Assembly (NCBI GenBank): GCA_946558465.1
Contig: CAMNTM010000021.1
Span: forward strand, 1 to 38,384
Source: an uncultured Lachnospiraceae bacterium
GTDB taxonomy: Bacteria; Bacillota; Clostridia; Lachnospirales; Lachnospiraceae
DNA: 38,384 nt
Reading direction: 5' to 3'
The position numbers and the translations under genes were made by a program. The notes under the pieces are model-generated. The model was not told the DNA's origin, did no database searches, and saw only the letters and a list, made by a program, of their open reading frames with translations. This document shows positions 16,746 through 26,200 of the stretch, in pieces. Every line of letters begins with the position of its first letter. Within the stretch, counting starts at the first letter, position 1.

Positions 16746-19388
16746 TTAAACGATTTGCGTCACAGTATAACCCTCTTCTTCAACGGCGGCTTTTAACACT
16801 TCATCGGCCACATCCGCACTCAGAGAAATTACTGCCGTTCCTCTTTCATGGCTGGCCTCTGCTAAAATTACACCCTCTAGCGCTTCAAGCGCTCCTTTGA
16901 CACTTCTCTCGCAATGTCCGCACATCATACCCTCAATATACATTGTTTTTACCGCGGCAGTCTGCACAGAAGCTGCTTCCTCCATACCCGTCTGACTGAC
17001 AGCTTTTATTCTATCTGCCTTCCCGATAACTACTTCTGCCTGTACTTCTCCGGCCTCTTTATGCTCCTCTAAAGACAACGGTTTACTTGCACGCGGTCTG
17101 CGCCTGAGAGGCTTATCCTTTCCCGCATCATGCATCTTAAAAAAATTCAGCCGCAGGGCATTTGATACTACACACACACTGGAGAGACTCATGGCGGCCG
17201 CACCGAACATTGGATTCATCTCCCAGCCGGTAATCGGAATCCACATACCGGCCGCAAGCGGGATTCCTATTACATTATAGAAAAATGCCCAAAAGAGATT
17301 TTCGTGGATATTCCGAAGCGCGGCGCGGCTCAGACGAATCGCCGCAGGTACATCACTTAACCTGCTTTTCATCAAAACTACATCGGCGGCGTCAATTGCA
17401 ATATCTGTACCGGCCCCTATTGCAATCCCCATATCTGCGCGGGTCAGGGCCGGCGCATCATTGATACCGTCTCCTACCATCGCAACCCGTCCCTTTTCCT
17501 TCAGGCCGCGGATAACACTCTCCTTACCCTCCGGAAGCACGCCTGCAATCACCTCATCCACACCTGCCTGACGGCCGACAGCTTTCGCCGTCCGCTCATT
17601 ATCTCCTGTCAGCATAACTACATGGATTCCCATTTTTTGAAGCTCACTTACTGCCTGCGGACTGTCTTCTTTAATAACGTCAGCTACGGCAATAATACCT
17701 ATCAGATTCCCGTCCTCTGCAAAAAACAACGGAGTTTTTCCGGCCTCCGAAAGCGCATCCGCCTCCTTACTGAGCTCATCTGAAACCTCAGCATATTTAC
17801 TTATATAATTCAGATTTCCGCCGACCAGTGTACTGTCCCCAAGCCTGCCGGAAAGTCCGTTCCCAGGAACAGCCATAAAATCCTGTATCTCAAGACCTTC
17901 GTCTACCCTTTCTTCCTGTCCCCTTACAAGAATTGCACGGGCCAGCGGATGCTCACTCTTCTTTTCCAGTGCATACGCGAGATTCAAAAGCTCTCTCTCT
18001 GTAATGCCTGCCGGAATAATATCCGTTACCTTCGGTTCTCCGCTGGTAATCGTACCGGTCTTATCTAATGCGACAATTTCCACCCTTCCTGTTTCCTCCA
18101 AAGAAACTGCCGTTTTAAACATAATTCCATTCTTCGCTCCCATGCCGCTGCCGACCATGATGGCCACCGGGGTTGCCAGACCCAGCGCACAGGGACAGCT
18201 GATAACGAGAACCGAGATACCTCTTGCCAATGCAAAGCCAATCGTATGCCCCGCTGCCAGCCATACAAGAATTGTAGTGATCGCTAATGCAATGACAGCC
18301 GGAACAAATATACCCGATACTCTGTCCGCTGCTTTCGCAATCGGAGCCTTCGTCGCAGATGCATCATTCACCATCTGAATAATTTGAGAAAGTGTTGTAT
18401 CTTCACCGACACGGGCCGCCTCACAGCGGATGAACCCGGATTGGTTGATAGTTGCAGCAGATACTGCATCACCTGGATTTTTATCAACAGGAATACTCTC
18501 TCCGGTAAGCGCAGACTCATTCACTGCACTGTTTCCCTCTAAGATAACACCATCTACAGGAATATTTTCACCAGGACGCACCACAAAGATATCTCCCTTT
18601 CGCACCTGTTCGATATCTACCTCTGCCTCAATCCCGTCACGCACAATAACTGCTGTCTTCGGAGCCAGCTTCATAAGTCCCTTTATAGCATCCGTTGTCC
18701 GGCCCTTAGAATAGGATTCCAGCGTCTTACCCACTGTAATCAATGTCAGAATCGTTGCCGCAGACTCAAAATAAAACTCGTTCATATATTCCATTACCAT
18801 ATGTGAATCGCCTCTTGTAGCGGCATCTGTCATAAGAAACAGGATAACTGTACTGTATCCATAGGCGGCCGCTGCTCCCATAGATACCAGTGTATCCATG
18901 TTAGGTGCTCCATGCATCAGCCCTTTAACACCGCTTACAAAAAATTTTTGATTGATGACCATGATAATGGTGGTAAACAACATTTGGAACAATCCCATAG
19001 CCAGATGATTCCCCACAAACCAGCCAGGTATCGGCCAGCCAAGTACCATATGCCCCATGTGAAAATAGAGCAGCGGAATCAAAAATAAAACAGACCAGAA
19101 TAATCGTCTCTTCATCTTCGGGGTCTCTGTATCCGTCAGAAAATCGTCCTTCCCGGCGGCAGATTGGCCGGCTTTTTTATTCCCTGCACTGCTCTTTTCT
19201 GACGCGCCGTATCCGGCATCCGTGACTGCTTTTATCACTGCAGATGAATCTGCATCTCCTTCTACTCCCATAGAGTTCGTAAGAAGACTCACCGAGACAG
19301 ACTCTACTCCCGGCACTTTAGCTACTGCCTTTTCAACTCTGGCACTGCAGGCAGCGCAGCTCATACCCGTCACATTGTATTGTATCAC
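16746..19388 (-). CDS. copA: Copper-translocating P1B-type ATPase with N- and C-terminal HMA domains
   Basis: An 880-residue Cu(I) exporter in the cytoplasmic membrane. Residues 1-65 form the first HMA domain (CAAC at 11-14). Transmembrane helices run from about residue 97, the intramembrane metal site is CPC 398-400, the phosphorylated aspartate is Asp442 in DKTGT, and TGES, SEHPLA and [12 protein letters not shown] mark the actuator and ATP-binding domains. After the last helices a charged linker leads to a second HMA domain (GMMCGHC) at the extreme C-terminus. A C-terminal HMA is less usual than two N-terminal ones. The promoter contains a CsoR-like site, consistent with copper induction. 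Confidence 0.95.
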   Translation of the reverse strand: MIQYNVTGMSCAACSARVEKAVAKVPGVESVSVSLLTNSMGVEGDADSSAVIKAVTDAGYGASEKSSAGNKKAGQSAAGKDDFLTDTETPKMKRRLFWSVLFLIPLLYFHMGHMVLGWPIPGWFVGNHLAMGLFQMLFTTIIMVINQKFFVSGVKGLMHGAPNMDTLVSMGAAAAYGYSTVILFLMTDAATRGDSHMVMEYMNEFYFESAATILTLITVGKTLESYSKGRTTDAIKGLMKLAPKTAVIVRDGIEAEVDIEQVRKGDIFVVRPGENIPVDGVILEGNSAVNESALTGESIPVDKNPGDAVSAATINQSGFIRCEAARVGEDTTLSQIIQMVNDASATKAPIAKAADRVSGIFVPAVIALAITTILVWLAAGHTIGFALARGISVLVISCPCALGLATPVAIMVGSGMGAKNGIMFKTAVSLEETGRVEIVALDKTGTITSGEPKVTDIIPAGITERELLNLAYALEKKSEHPLARAILVRGQEERVDEGLEIQDFMAVPGNGLSGRLGDSTLVGGNLNYISKYAEVSDELSKEADALSEAGKTPLFFAEDGNLIGIIAVADVIKEDSPQAVSELQKMGIHVVMLTGDNERTAKAVGRQAGVDEVIAGVLPEGKESVIRGLKEKGRVAMVGDGINDAPALTRADMGIAIGAGTDIAIDAADVVLMKSRLSDVPAAIRLSRAALRNIHENLFWAFFYNVIGIPLAAGMWIPITGWEMNPMFGAAAMSLSSVCVVSNALRLNFFKMHDAGKDKPLRRRPRASKPLSLEEHKEAGEVQAEVVIGKADRIKAVSQTGMEEAASVQTAAVKTMYIEGMMCGHCERSVKGALEALEGVILAEASHERGTAVISLSADVADEVLKAAVEEEGYTVTQIV

Positions 19389-19479
19389 TTGTTTCCATCC
19401 TCTCTGTTAATTCTTTTATAATACTTTTAACACCCGTTTTTTCATATTTTTATATAGAGTATTTCCTTAGCTCAAAGTC

Positions 19480-19508
19480 ATTATATACCCTTATGGGGTA
19501 TTTTTCAA
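19480..19508 (-). promoter_or_regulatory. Promoter of copA-copZ
   Basis: On the minus strand, -35 TTGAAA (19503-19508) and a perfect -10 TATAAT (19480-19485) are 17 bases apart. The spacer is filled by a copper-operator-like palindrome. Confidence 0.8.
19485..19501. promoter_or_regulatory. CsoR-like copper operator
   Basis: ATACCCTTATGGGGTAT: 6-base arms (ATACCC/GGGTAT) around five bases, exactly between the -35 and -10 boxes of the copA promoter. This matches the known pattern of CsoR sites in Firmicutes, where Cu(I) releases the repressor. No csoR gene is in the window. Confidence 0.72.
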
Positions 19509-19515
19509 GAGGATG

Positions 19516-20142
19516 TTAATAGAAAACGAGCTTGTATGTCCCCTTTCCCAGCTTCCTGACCAATCCGGCAGCTTCACACTGATTCAAAATTCTCTGAAGC
19601 TGTCTTGCACTGCAATGAAGATGAAAAGCACTCTGTTCGACTCCCTTCAAAGTCCCGTCACTACATTTATACTTCATATAGGATATAACCCGTTCTGTAA
19701 GAGACGCAGGAGCTGCATCCTTATTAGTTAATGCTCCGATTTTGGCTGAAAGACTGCTACATATCAGCTTCAAAAACTCGTTATCAGAAAGCAGTATCTC
19801 TTTATGTTTTTCAATAGAACATGATATACAAACTGCGCTCTGAGCTGCCTCAGCATATATACTGCTGTTTTTCGGATAAAAAATATCCATATCTCCGAGA
19901 AAGCTGCCCTCTGCTGCATTTGACAATGAATATCTTGTACCATCATTACGAATGAAGTAAATATTTATAGAGCCCTGTTCTACAATTTGAAATAACAATT
20001 CATCCTGAAAAGGCGAACATACTAATTCACCCTTTTCATATTTTATCACATAAAAATCTATATCCAACGAAACAAGTACATCTCGATATCTACTTTCAGC
20101 AATATAAACTGCAATCTTCTTTTTATCATATACTCTTTCCAT
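19516..20142 (-). CDS. Crp/Fnr-family transcriptional regulator
   Basis: A 208-residue regulator with an N-terminal cyclic-nucleotide-binding-like beta barrel (GSINIYFIRNDGTRYSLSNA and GSFLGDMDIF) and a C-terminal helix-turn-helix around FHLHCSARQLQRILNQCEAAGLV. There is no cluster of N-terminal cysteines, so it is not an Fnr-type oxygen sensor. It resembles the YeiL-like group. It is divergent from a MATE exporter gene with 86 bases between, so the exporter is the likely target. The ligand is unknown. Confidence 0.87.
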   Translation of the reverse strand: MERVYDKKKIAVYIAESRYRDVLVSLDIDFYVIKYEKGELVCSPFQDELLFQIVEQGSINIYFIRNDGTRYSLSNAAEGSFLGDMDIFYPKNSSIYAEAAQSAVCISCSIEKHKEILLSDNEFLKLICSSLSAKIGALTNKDAAPASLTERVISYMKYKCSDGTLKGVEQSAFHLHCSARQLQRILNQCEAAGLVRKLGKGTYKLVFY

Positions 20143-20158
20143 AAATCTCCTTTAACAG

Positions 20159-20168
20159 GACAAATGTC
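20159..20168. promoter_or_regulatory. Candidate Crp/Fnr-type operator
   Basis: GACAAATGTC is a short dyad (GACA/TGTC) in the divergent intergenic region. Its centre is about 41.5 bases before the start point expected from the MATE gene -10 box (TATAAT, 20193-20198), the classic class II activator position. The -35 region of that promoter is poor, which fits activation. Confidence 0.45.
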
Positions 20169-20228
20169 TTATTTTTTCAATTTATTTTATACTATAATCC
20201 AAATACATTCAATGGAGGTGAAGAAAAT

Positions 20229-21554
20229 ATGACATCAATTTTTGAAGAAAAAAATATTTCCAAAGCAATTATGAAAGTTGGATTACCAGCTATGCTGGGA
20301 CAGCTTACAACGCTTATCTATAATATTGCCGACACATTTTTCGTTTCTTTGACAAAAGAACCTGCAGCAATTGCTGCAGTAACATTGTGTGCACCAATAT
20401 TACTTATTATCATGTCCATTGCCTGTATTTTGGGAATGGGCGGCAGCAGTGTAATCGCCAGATTATTGGGAGAAGGGAAAAAAGAAGAATCCGGTACAGC
20501 AATGAATTTTTGTACGTATGCAATGGCATTTGCAGGCATTATTACCCTTGCTGCAGGACTGGCATTTTTGCAGCCGTTAGCAAAAATATCCGGTGCAGAT
20601 ACAGATAATATTATCTATACCTGTGATTATCTAAAATGGATTTTTATAGGCACTCCTTTTATTATGCTGGCAAATGGATTTGTTCACTTGTTCCGCTCGG
20701 CCGGCCTGATAAAAGAAGGCACTATTGGATTGATCCTTGGAAATGTAATTAATATGGTACTGGATTATATTTTTATAGCTGTTCTGGGATGGAAAACAGC
20801 AGGAGCGGCACTTGCAACTTCTTTGGGATTTGTATGCGCAGCGGTATATTATATTATCTGCATGATTCGTGAAGAACACAAAGGGAATCAATTAATATCA
20901 TTAGCAATTAAACGTTTTTCACTAAATGCAGCAATGATTCGCAGCATAGTAAGCATTGGTATTCCGGGTGCTCTCATCACGGTGCTTATGAGTGTTTCTA
21001 ATATTGTCCTTAACAACTATATTAGTATTTATGGGTCTGACGCAGTAGCATCTTATGGTATCGCGTATAAACTTGACATGATTCCGATTTTGCTGTCAGT
21101 AGGCTTATCTCAGGGTGTTGCTCCTTTAGTAGGATATTGTTATGGGGGAAATGAAAAAAAGAAAATGTCTGATATTGTAAAATATACAGTATTATATGGA
21201 ATTCTTATGGGTGCGGTATTTACGGCTGTCTTTATCATTTTTGGGAAACCGCTCGCTGCCATATTCCTGCAGGATAATATTTTGATTGAGCAAGCAGGAT
21301 ATTTCGTGAGAATTCTCTGCCTGTCAGCTCCTATGCTTGGTATTATCAACATGATGACAAGCTATTTTCAGGCATTGGGAAAAGCAGTAAATTCACTAAT
21401 CATTACACTTCTAAGAAATGTGGTACTATTTATTCCGGGAGTAATCATATTAAATTACTTCTGGCAGCTGAATGGTGTAATTGCGTCACAGCCTGTTGTA
21501 GAAGCCATATTAACGGTAATCTGCATATTTATGTATACTAAAGATACAAAATAG
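20229..21554 (+). CDS. MATE-family multidrug/cation exporter
   Basis: A 441-residue twelve-helix antiporter of the MATE family, which expels drugs or metabolites using sodium or protons. The start MTSIFEEKNISKAIMKVGLPAMLGQLTTLIYNIAD (here only the part up to AIMKVGLPAMLGQ is needed) is typical, with GMGGSSVIARLLGEGK and the second-half IPGALITVLMSVSNIVLN. AATGGAGGTG is a good ribosome site. It is divergent from the Crp/Fnr regulator, which probably controls it. The exported substrate cannot be read from the sequence. Confidence 0.93.
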   Translation: MTSIFEEKNISKAIMKVGLPAMLGQLTTLIYNIADTFFVSLTKEPAAIAAVTLCAPILLIIMSIACILGMGGSSVIARLLGEGKKEESGTAMNFCTYAMAFAGIITLAAGLAFLQPLAKISGADTDNIIYTCDYLKWIFIGTPFIMLANGFVHLFRSAGLIKEGTIGLILGNVINMVLDYIFIAVLGWKTAGAALATSLGFVCAAVYYIICMIREEHKGNQLISLAIKRFSLNAAMIRSIVSIGIPGALITVLMSVSNIVLNNYISIYGSDAVASYGIAYKLDMIPILLSVGLSQGVAPLVGYCYGGNEKKKMSDIVKYTVLYGILMGAVFTAVFIIFGKPLAAIFLQDNILIEQAGYFVRILCLSAPMLGIINMMTSYFQALGKAVNSLIITLLRNVVLFIPGVIILNYFWQLNGVIASQPVVEAILTVICIFMYTKDTK

Positions 21555-21580
21555 GACAGCAGCAAATAAGCCGCTGTCCT
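21553..21580. terminator. Terminator between the MATE and PilZ genes
   Basis: AGGACAGC (21553-21560) pairs with GCTGTCCT (21573-21580). The stem overlaps the MATE stop codon. A U-tract (TATTTTG) follows on the minus strand, so it best fits termination of the convergent PilZ transcript. Confidence 0.6.
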
Positions 21581-21589
21581 GCTGCAGTA

Positions 21590-22306
21590 TCAATTTTCTG
21601 TTTCCACAATCTGCGCAATGTTCTGTGTAATCTGTTCCCGGCAAGCTTCAGTCAGCTCTACAAAACGGCATCCATATTCGAAGCTGCCTATGTCTTTCTG
21701 TACAACACGCAGCACCTCACAATACACATTAAATGACGGCCTGTTCTCAGACAGCTTCGCCTTCATCAAAAACTTATCACCCTTATAATACCGATATCCA
21801 GAACTAATACTCGCTCCTCCTACACTAATATTCAAAAGCCTGCAAAGCTTCTCTTTGTCATTCGTTTCGTCCGGCGCAGTAATTATCACTTCAGCATCGG
21901 TATCCATACGGGGGTAAGAGCGTTCATTCTCAACTTTCGTTATAGTTAGATTTTCTATCTTCCATATATGCTTCTGCTTGAATATAATCGTTCCCTCCAT
22001 AAAAACCGCTTTTCTTTCCCGATCATTATAACCGCGGATTTTGACAGGAACGGAATCTGAATTTAAGGAACTCTCTATATCAGTATTCGATTCCTGATAA
22101 ACCTCTGTATCCGAATACTGATGCAGTTCTGCCGTATCTCTTTGTGGATCCTGTAATTTACCGATAAAAAGCATCCTGCCTTCCGAATTCTCCACAATAA
22201 CGCGCATACCGGAGTATACTTCCAGCGCCTTTATATCATTTTTATTTCTATTTTTTCCGGCTGTACCTTTTTCAGATTTCTTACTGAACAAATCAAACAC
22301 CTTCAC
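21590..22306 (-). CDS. PilZ-domain c-di-GMP effector
   Basis: A 238-residue protein with a PilZN/YcgR-like N-terminal domain (about 25-120) and a PilZ domain (about 127-235). The c-di-GMP motifs are complete: RxxxR at Arg129-Arg133 (RSYPR) and NxSxGG at 159-164 (NISVGG). Such proteins alter motility, adhesion or polysaccharide output when c-di-GMP is high. No diguanylate cyclase, phosphodiesterase or flagellar gene is nearby. The first residues (KVFDLFSKKSEKGTAGKNRN) are basic and probably disordered. Confidence 0.87.
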   Translation of the reverse strand: MKVFDLFSKKSEKGTAGKNRNKNDIKALEVYSGMRVIVENSEGRMLFIGKLQDPQRDTAELHQYSDTEVYQESNTDIESSLNSDSVPVKIRGYNDRERKAVFMEGTIIFKQKHIWKIENLTITKVENERSYPRMDTDAEVIITAPDETNDKEKLCRLLNISVGGASISSGYRYYKGDKFLMKAKLSENRPSFNVYCEVLRVVQKDIGSFEYGCRFVELTEACREQITQNIAQIVETEN

Positions 22307-22421
22307 AGTAGTATATCCCCCCTGTTATCTTTGCAGCTGTACTATTTACTTCGCACAAAATGTATTGCGGCACAAATCTGCCAGCGTTCTGTCACTTATA
22401 ACTCGATTTTCTTACCATGCA

Positions 22422-23147
22422 TCACACCTTTATCCGGCTCATCACCTCTCCTATCGGAGCCGCAATGGTAAGCTCTGCACCAACCTCCCTGGCCGTTGCA
22501 CTCTTATTTATCACAACCAGATGCCTTCCTTTGAAATAGTCTATAAAGCTGGCAGCCGGATATACCACAAGAGATGTACCGCCGATAATCAGGGTATCTG
22601 CCTTACTGATTGCCTGAATGCTTTTATGAATCAGTCTGGAGTCAAGACCCTCCTCATACAGCACTACATCCGGCTTTATGATTCCACCGCATTCGCAGCG
22701 AGGAACTCCCCAAGCCGCCTTTACATAAGCAGCGTCATAAAATTTCCCGCAGCGCTGGCAGTAATTGCGCAGGATACTTCCGTGTATCTCATACACATTC
22801 TTACTTCCTGCCGCCTGATGGAGACCGTCAATATTCTGCGTAATCACAGCCTTTAATTTCCCTGACTCCTCAAGCTCGGCAAGCTTCAGATGAGCCGCGT
22901 TAGGCTTTGCTTCAAGAAACATCATTTTTTCCTTATAGAATCCGTAAAAGCCTTCTGTATTCTGTATGAAAAAGCTGTGACTTACAATCTGCTCCGGAGA
23001 GTACTTGTATTTCTGCTGATACAAGCCGTCCGCGCTCCTGAAATCAGGTATATTACTTTCCGTAGACACTCCCGCGCCTCCAAAAAACACGATATTATCC
23101 GTGTCATCAATAATACTTTGAAGCCTTGCCGCCTCCGTCTCATACAT
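22422..23147 (-). CDS. cobB: NAD-dependent protein deacylase (sirtuin)
   Basis: A 241-residue Sir2-family deacylase. The NAD-binding block is GGAGVSTESNIPDFRSADGLY (shown as GGAGVSTESNIPDFR), with TQNIDGLH and the catalytic His122 in YEIHGS. The zinc site is Cys130, Cys133, Cys151 and Cys153. The tyrosine-arginine pair that marks desuccinylases is not seen, so deacetylase activity is more likely. It is a separate type from the ADP-ribosylating sirtuins that partner zinc macrodomains. Confidence 0.93.
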   Translation of the reverse strand: MYETEAARLQSIIDDTDNIVFFGGAGVSTESNIPDFRSADGLYQQKYKYSPEQIVSHSFFIQNTEGFYGFYKEKMMFLEAKPNAAHLKLAELEESGKLKAVITQNIDGLHQAAGSKNVYEIHGSILRNYCQRCGKFYDAAYVKAAWGVPRCECGGIIKPDVVLYEEGLDSRLIHKSIQAISKADTLIIGGTSLVVYPAASFIDYFKGRHLVVINKSATAREVGAELTIAAPIGEVMSRIKV

Positions 23148-23251
23148 TGAATACCGCCTCCTTACTTTAACCCGGTTTTTCTTTCTCCTGCCCTAGTCAT
23201 TTTATCTTTTTCTTTTATCTGCCTTACCTTTTCTCAGTATCTCGTTATCCG

Positions 23252-23908
23252 TCATCTCCGATTTTCTCTGACCCATTCTATCACCTGATTAAGATTCGTA
23301 AATTCTGCTGTGATACCTTCCTTCACCTCTTCCGGCACCTCTATCATATCAGGAATATGTATAATATAGCCTCCTGCTGCCTTTCCGGCCATCACACCTG
23401 CCGTACTGTCCTCCAGCACCAGACATTCCTCCGGGCTTTGGTCAATCCTCCTGGCTGCCTCCAGAAAGATATCCGGCTCCGGTTTGCTGGCCGCCAGGGT
23501 ATCCCCATATACAAAGCCTGTAAAATAATTATAAACTCCGGCAAGCTTTAAAATCCTCCTGGCACGCACCTCGCTGGTAGACGTTGCAACTGCCATCGGT
23601 ATCTTCTCAGCCTTCAGATACTCAAGAAGCGGCAAAAGGCCTTCCTTAATCGGAACACCTTCTCGTTCAAGCTTCTGGATATACAGCTTATTTCTCAAAT
23701 CTTTAAGACTCTCATAATCAGCATCTGCACCGTATCTTTCCAAAAATATCTTCTTAATCATCGCCGGGCTTCTGCCTCGGAAGGTATCAATCACCTCCTC
23801 TGTAATCGGAAAATCCAGCTCTCCTCCCGCTTCTATCCACGCTGATGTGGAAACCTGCTCTGTACCAAACATGGTTCCATCCATATCAAAGATTACACCT
23901 TTTACCAT
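23252..23908 (-). CDS. HAD-family phosphatase (beta-phosphoglucomutase-like)
   Basis: A 218-residue HAD hydrolase. The nucleophile motif is VIFDMDGTMF, followed by a helical cap, the threonine/serine motif VATSTS, a conserved lysine in ASKPEPDIFLEA, and VLEDSTAGVMAGKAAG. This is the subfamily of beta-phosphoglucomutase and sugar-phosphate phosphatases; the substrate is unknown. The ATG at 23908 shares one base with the TGA of the preceding marR gene (TGATG), indicating translational coupling; a GTG three bases further upstream is less likely. Confidence 0.9.
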   Translation of the reverse strand: MVKGVIFDMDGTMFGTEQVSTSAWIEAGGELDFPITEEVIDTFRGRSPAMIKKIFLERYGADADYESLKDLRNKLYIQKLEREGVPIKEGLLPLLEYLKAEKIPMAVATSTSEVRARRILKLAGVYNYFTGFVYGDTLAASKPEPDIFLEAARRIDQSPEECLVLEDSTAGVMAGKAAGGYIIHIPDMIEVPEEVKEGITAEFTNLNQVIEWVRENRR

Positions 23909-24366
23909 CACTTCTGCTCCTTCTGTTTATTATAGTTGGAAAAGAATTCTGTCAACCCGTCCAGCATCTTCATCAATACAGGCATCTCTTTCTCATTGAG
24001 TCTTGAAACAACCTCTTCCGTCATCTGGCGGTGGTAGTTCTCATGATGCTTATACGCCGCTATGCCCCTCTCAGTCAGCTTTATAAGTACGACACGGCGG
24101 TCCTTCTCACCTCTGCGGCGTTCTACATACTTTTTTCTTACCAGATTGTTCATCGTGGTTGTCAGGGAGCCGACTGTAATATTTAGTTTTTTGGCAATCG
24201 AAGACATATTGCTGCCGTTACCTGTGCCGACGGCCTCTATCACGTGCATGTCATTATTTGTAATATCCTTGAATTCCTTCGTAATGATTGCTTTTCCTTC
24301 TAATTCCCATATCTCATTGATCAAATTTACCAAGACACTATTGATTGTCTTATACTCATCTCCCAT
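23908..24366 (-). CDS. MarR-family regulator, FabT-like
   Basis: A 152-residue MarR-type winged-helix regulator. The helix-turn-helix is around NMSSIAKKLNITVGSLTTTM and the wing contains RRGEKDRRVVLIKLTERG. FabT, the fatty acid synthesis repressor of streptococci and relatives, belongs to this family and uses acyl-ACP as co-repressor. This gene lies at the distal end of the fab operon, about 105 bases past accDA, and the fabH promoter carries FabT-like palindromes, so it is a good candidate for the operon regulator. In streptococci fabT precedes fabH; here the order is reversed. The assignment is by context. Confidence 0.82.
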   Translation of the reverse strand: MGDEYKTINSVLVNLINEIWELEGKAIITKEFKDITNNDMHVIEAVGTGNGSNMSSIAKKLNITVGSLTTTMNNLVRKKYVERRRGEKDRRVVLIKLTERGIAAYKHHENYHRQMTEEVVSRLNEKEMPVLMKMLDGLTEFFSNYNKQKEQK

Positions 24367-24472
24367 CGCCTGCTGCCCTGCCCTTCTACTTCCTGTTCTT
24401 TACCTTTATTTATTATACTCTCATTAATACAGAAGAATCAATTGGAAATTACATCTTCACTTCTTTTTATTA

Positions 24473-26194
24473 TTACAGCCGGCGGAATCTGTCATATCTG
24501 CGGGCAGTAAGCTCCTCTGGAGATTTCCTTCCATACTCCGCAAGGAAACGCTCTATTTCCCTTGTCAGCAAAGCTGCCGTCTCCTCCAGGTTTTCTGCTG
24601 TATAGTTCTCCGGCTCCGAAAATACCTTCTCCACAATTCCCATCTCCTTCAGATCAGCTGCGGTAAGCTTCATAACTTCGGCGGCTTCCTTTGCCTTTGA
24701 GCTGTCCTTCCACAGAATACTTGCAAAGCCTTCCGGCGACAGGACAGAGTATACAGAATTTTCCAGCATCCACACCTCATCTGCTACTGCTAATGCCAAT
24801 GCACCGCCGCTCCCGCCTTCTCCGATAATTATCGAAAGCACCGGCACTTTTAAGCCCGACATTTCATATAGACTCCGCGCGATGGATTCCCCCTGCCCTC
24901 TTTCTTCTGCCTCAATGCCGCAAAAGGCCCCCGGCGTATCGACAAAGCAAATAACTGGACGGTGAAACTTTTCTGCTTGGCGCATCAGACGCAGCGCCTT
25001 ACGGTATCCCTCCGGAAGAGGCATGCCAAAATTGCAGGCAAGGTTTTCTCTTGTATCTCTTCCCTTTACCTGTGCAATAACCGTAACCGGCAGTCCGCGG
25101 AATCTGGCAACTCCTCCGATAATTGCCCGGTCATCGGCAAAACAGCGGTCTCCGCAGCATTCTACAAAATCCGTAAACATTTCTTCAATATAATCTATTC
25201 CCGCCGGACGCTCTGTCTTGCGGGAAAGAAGCACTCTGCTCCACGCATCCGGCTCTCCTCCCATCACGATACTGACTTGCTGACTTAAAGTACTCTCCTG
25301 ATGCTTTATACTTTTTTCATGCTGTCTGGGCTCTTCTTCCTGTAGTTTTATGTCCCTTGCGTGCAGCTTCAGAATCTTAGACAATGTATCTTTAAGTTTT
25401 GGACGCTCCACAATTCCGTCTATAAACCCATGCTTAAGCAGGAATTCGGACCTTTGAAAGCCCTTTGGGAGCTTCTGCCTGATCGTCTGCTCAATCACTC
25501 TCGGCCCGGCAAACCCAATCAGCGCCTTAGGCTCTGCCAGAATCACATCACCCAGCATGGCAAAGCTTGCCGTTACCCCTCCGGTAGTCGGGTCTGTCAA
25601 CACACTGATATAAAGAAGTCCTGCATCGCTGTGACGCTTAAGAGCCGCCGAGGTTTTTGCCATCTGCATTAAAGAAAATATCCCCTCCTGCATTCTTGCT
25701 CCGCCGGAACAGGCAAATAACACTACCGGAAGACATTCCTCGGTCGCACGCTCCACTGCTCTTGTTATTTTTTCACCAACCGCTTCCCCCATACTTGCCA
25801 TGAGAAAACGTCCGTCACAAACACCAATTACTGCCGGACTTCCGCAGATTTCAGCTTTCCCTGTAATAACTGCTTCTTCAAGCCCTGTTTTATCTCTGAG
25901 GCCCGCAAGCTTATCTTCATATCCTCTATACTCAATCGGATTGCCGCACTTTAACTCCCTATCCCACTCTTCAAATGTACCTTCGTCTGTCACCATCTCA
26001 ATGCGGCGGTACGCATGCACCCGAAAATATCCGCCGCATTTTGGACAAATATAAAATTCTCTCCTTACATCCTCTGCGATAATGGCTCTTCCGCATTTGT
26101 TGCATTTTCGGAGAAGTCCCTCTGGAACCTCAGGCCTTTTTCCCTTTTTGCCGGAAGATACGCTGGGTTTTTTGAACATATTATCTAATTTCAT
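24473..26194 (-). CDS. accDA: Fused acetyl-CoA carboxylase carboxyltransferase (AccD-AccA)
   Basis: A 573-residue single protein combining both carboxyltransferase subunits, which move carboxyl from biotin to acetyl-CoA to give malonyl-CoA. The AccD half (about 1-290) starts with a zinc ribbon, CNKCGRAI and CPKCGGYF, then GGARMQEG and [16 protein letters not shown]. The AccA half (about 305-573) contains [19 protein letters not shown] and [16 protein letters not shown]. The junction near residues 285-305 is a charged linker ([18 protein letters not shown]). It follows accC by only 6 bases and is the last biosynthetic gene of the operon. Fusion guarantees equal amounts of the two subunits. Confidence 0.95.
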   Translation of the reverse strand: MKLDNMFKKPSVSSGKKGKRPEVPEGLLRKCNKCGRAIIAEDVRREFYICPKCGGYFRVHAYRRIEMVTDEGTFEEWDRELKCGNPIEYRGYEDKLAGLRDKTGLEEAVITGKAEICGSPAVIGVCDGRFLMASMGEAVGEKITRAVERATEECLPVVLFACSGGARMQEGIFSLMQMAKTSAALKRHSDAGLLYISVLTDPTTGGVTASFAMLGDVILAEPKALIGFAGPRVIEQTIRQKLPKGFQRSEFLLKHGFIDGIVERPKLKDTLSKILKLHARDIKLQEEEPRQHEKSIKHQESTLSQQVSIVMGGEPDAWSRVLLSRKTERPAGIDYIEEMFTDFVECCGDRCFADDRAIIGGVARFRGLPVTVIAQVKGRDTRENLACNFGMPLPEGYRKALRLMRQAEKFHRPVICFVDTPGAFCGIEAEERGQGESIARSLYEMSGLKVPVLSIIIGEGGSGGALALAVADEVWMLENSVYSVLSPEGFASILWKDSSKAKEAAEVMKLTAADLKEMGIVEKVFSEPENYTAENLEETAALLTREIERFLAEYGRKSPEELTARRYDRFRRL

Positions 26195-26200
26195 GTATTA

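Noticed and set aside
5011-23147. Macrodomain and sirtuin as a linked ADP-ribosylation system
   Set aside because: They are 17 kb apart, the sirtuin is of the ordinary deacetylase type, and the lipoyl-carrier partner genes are absent.
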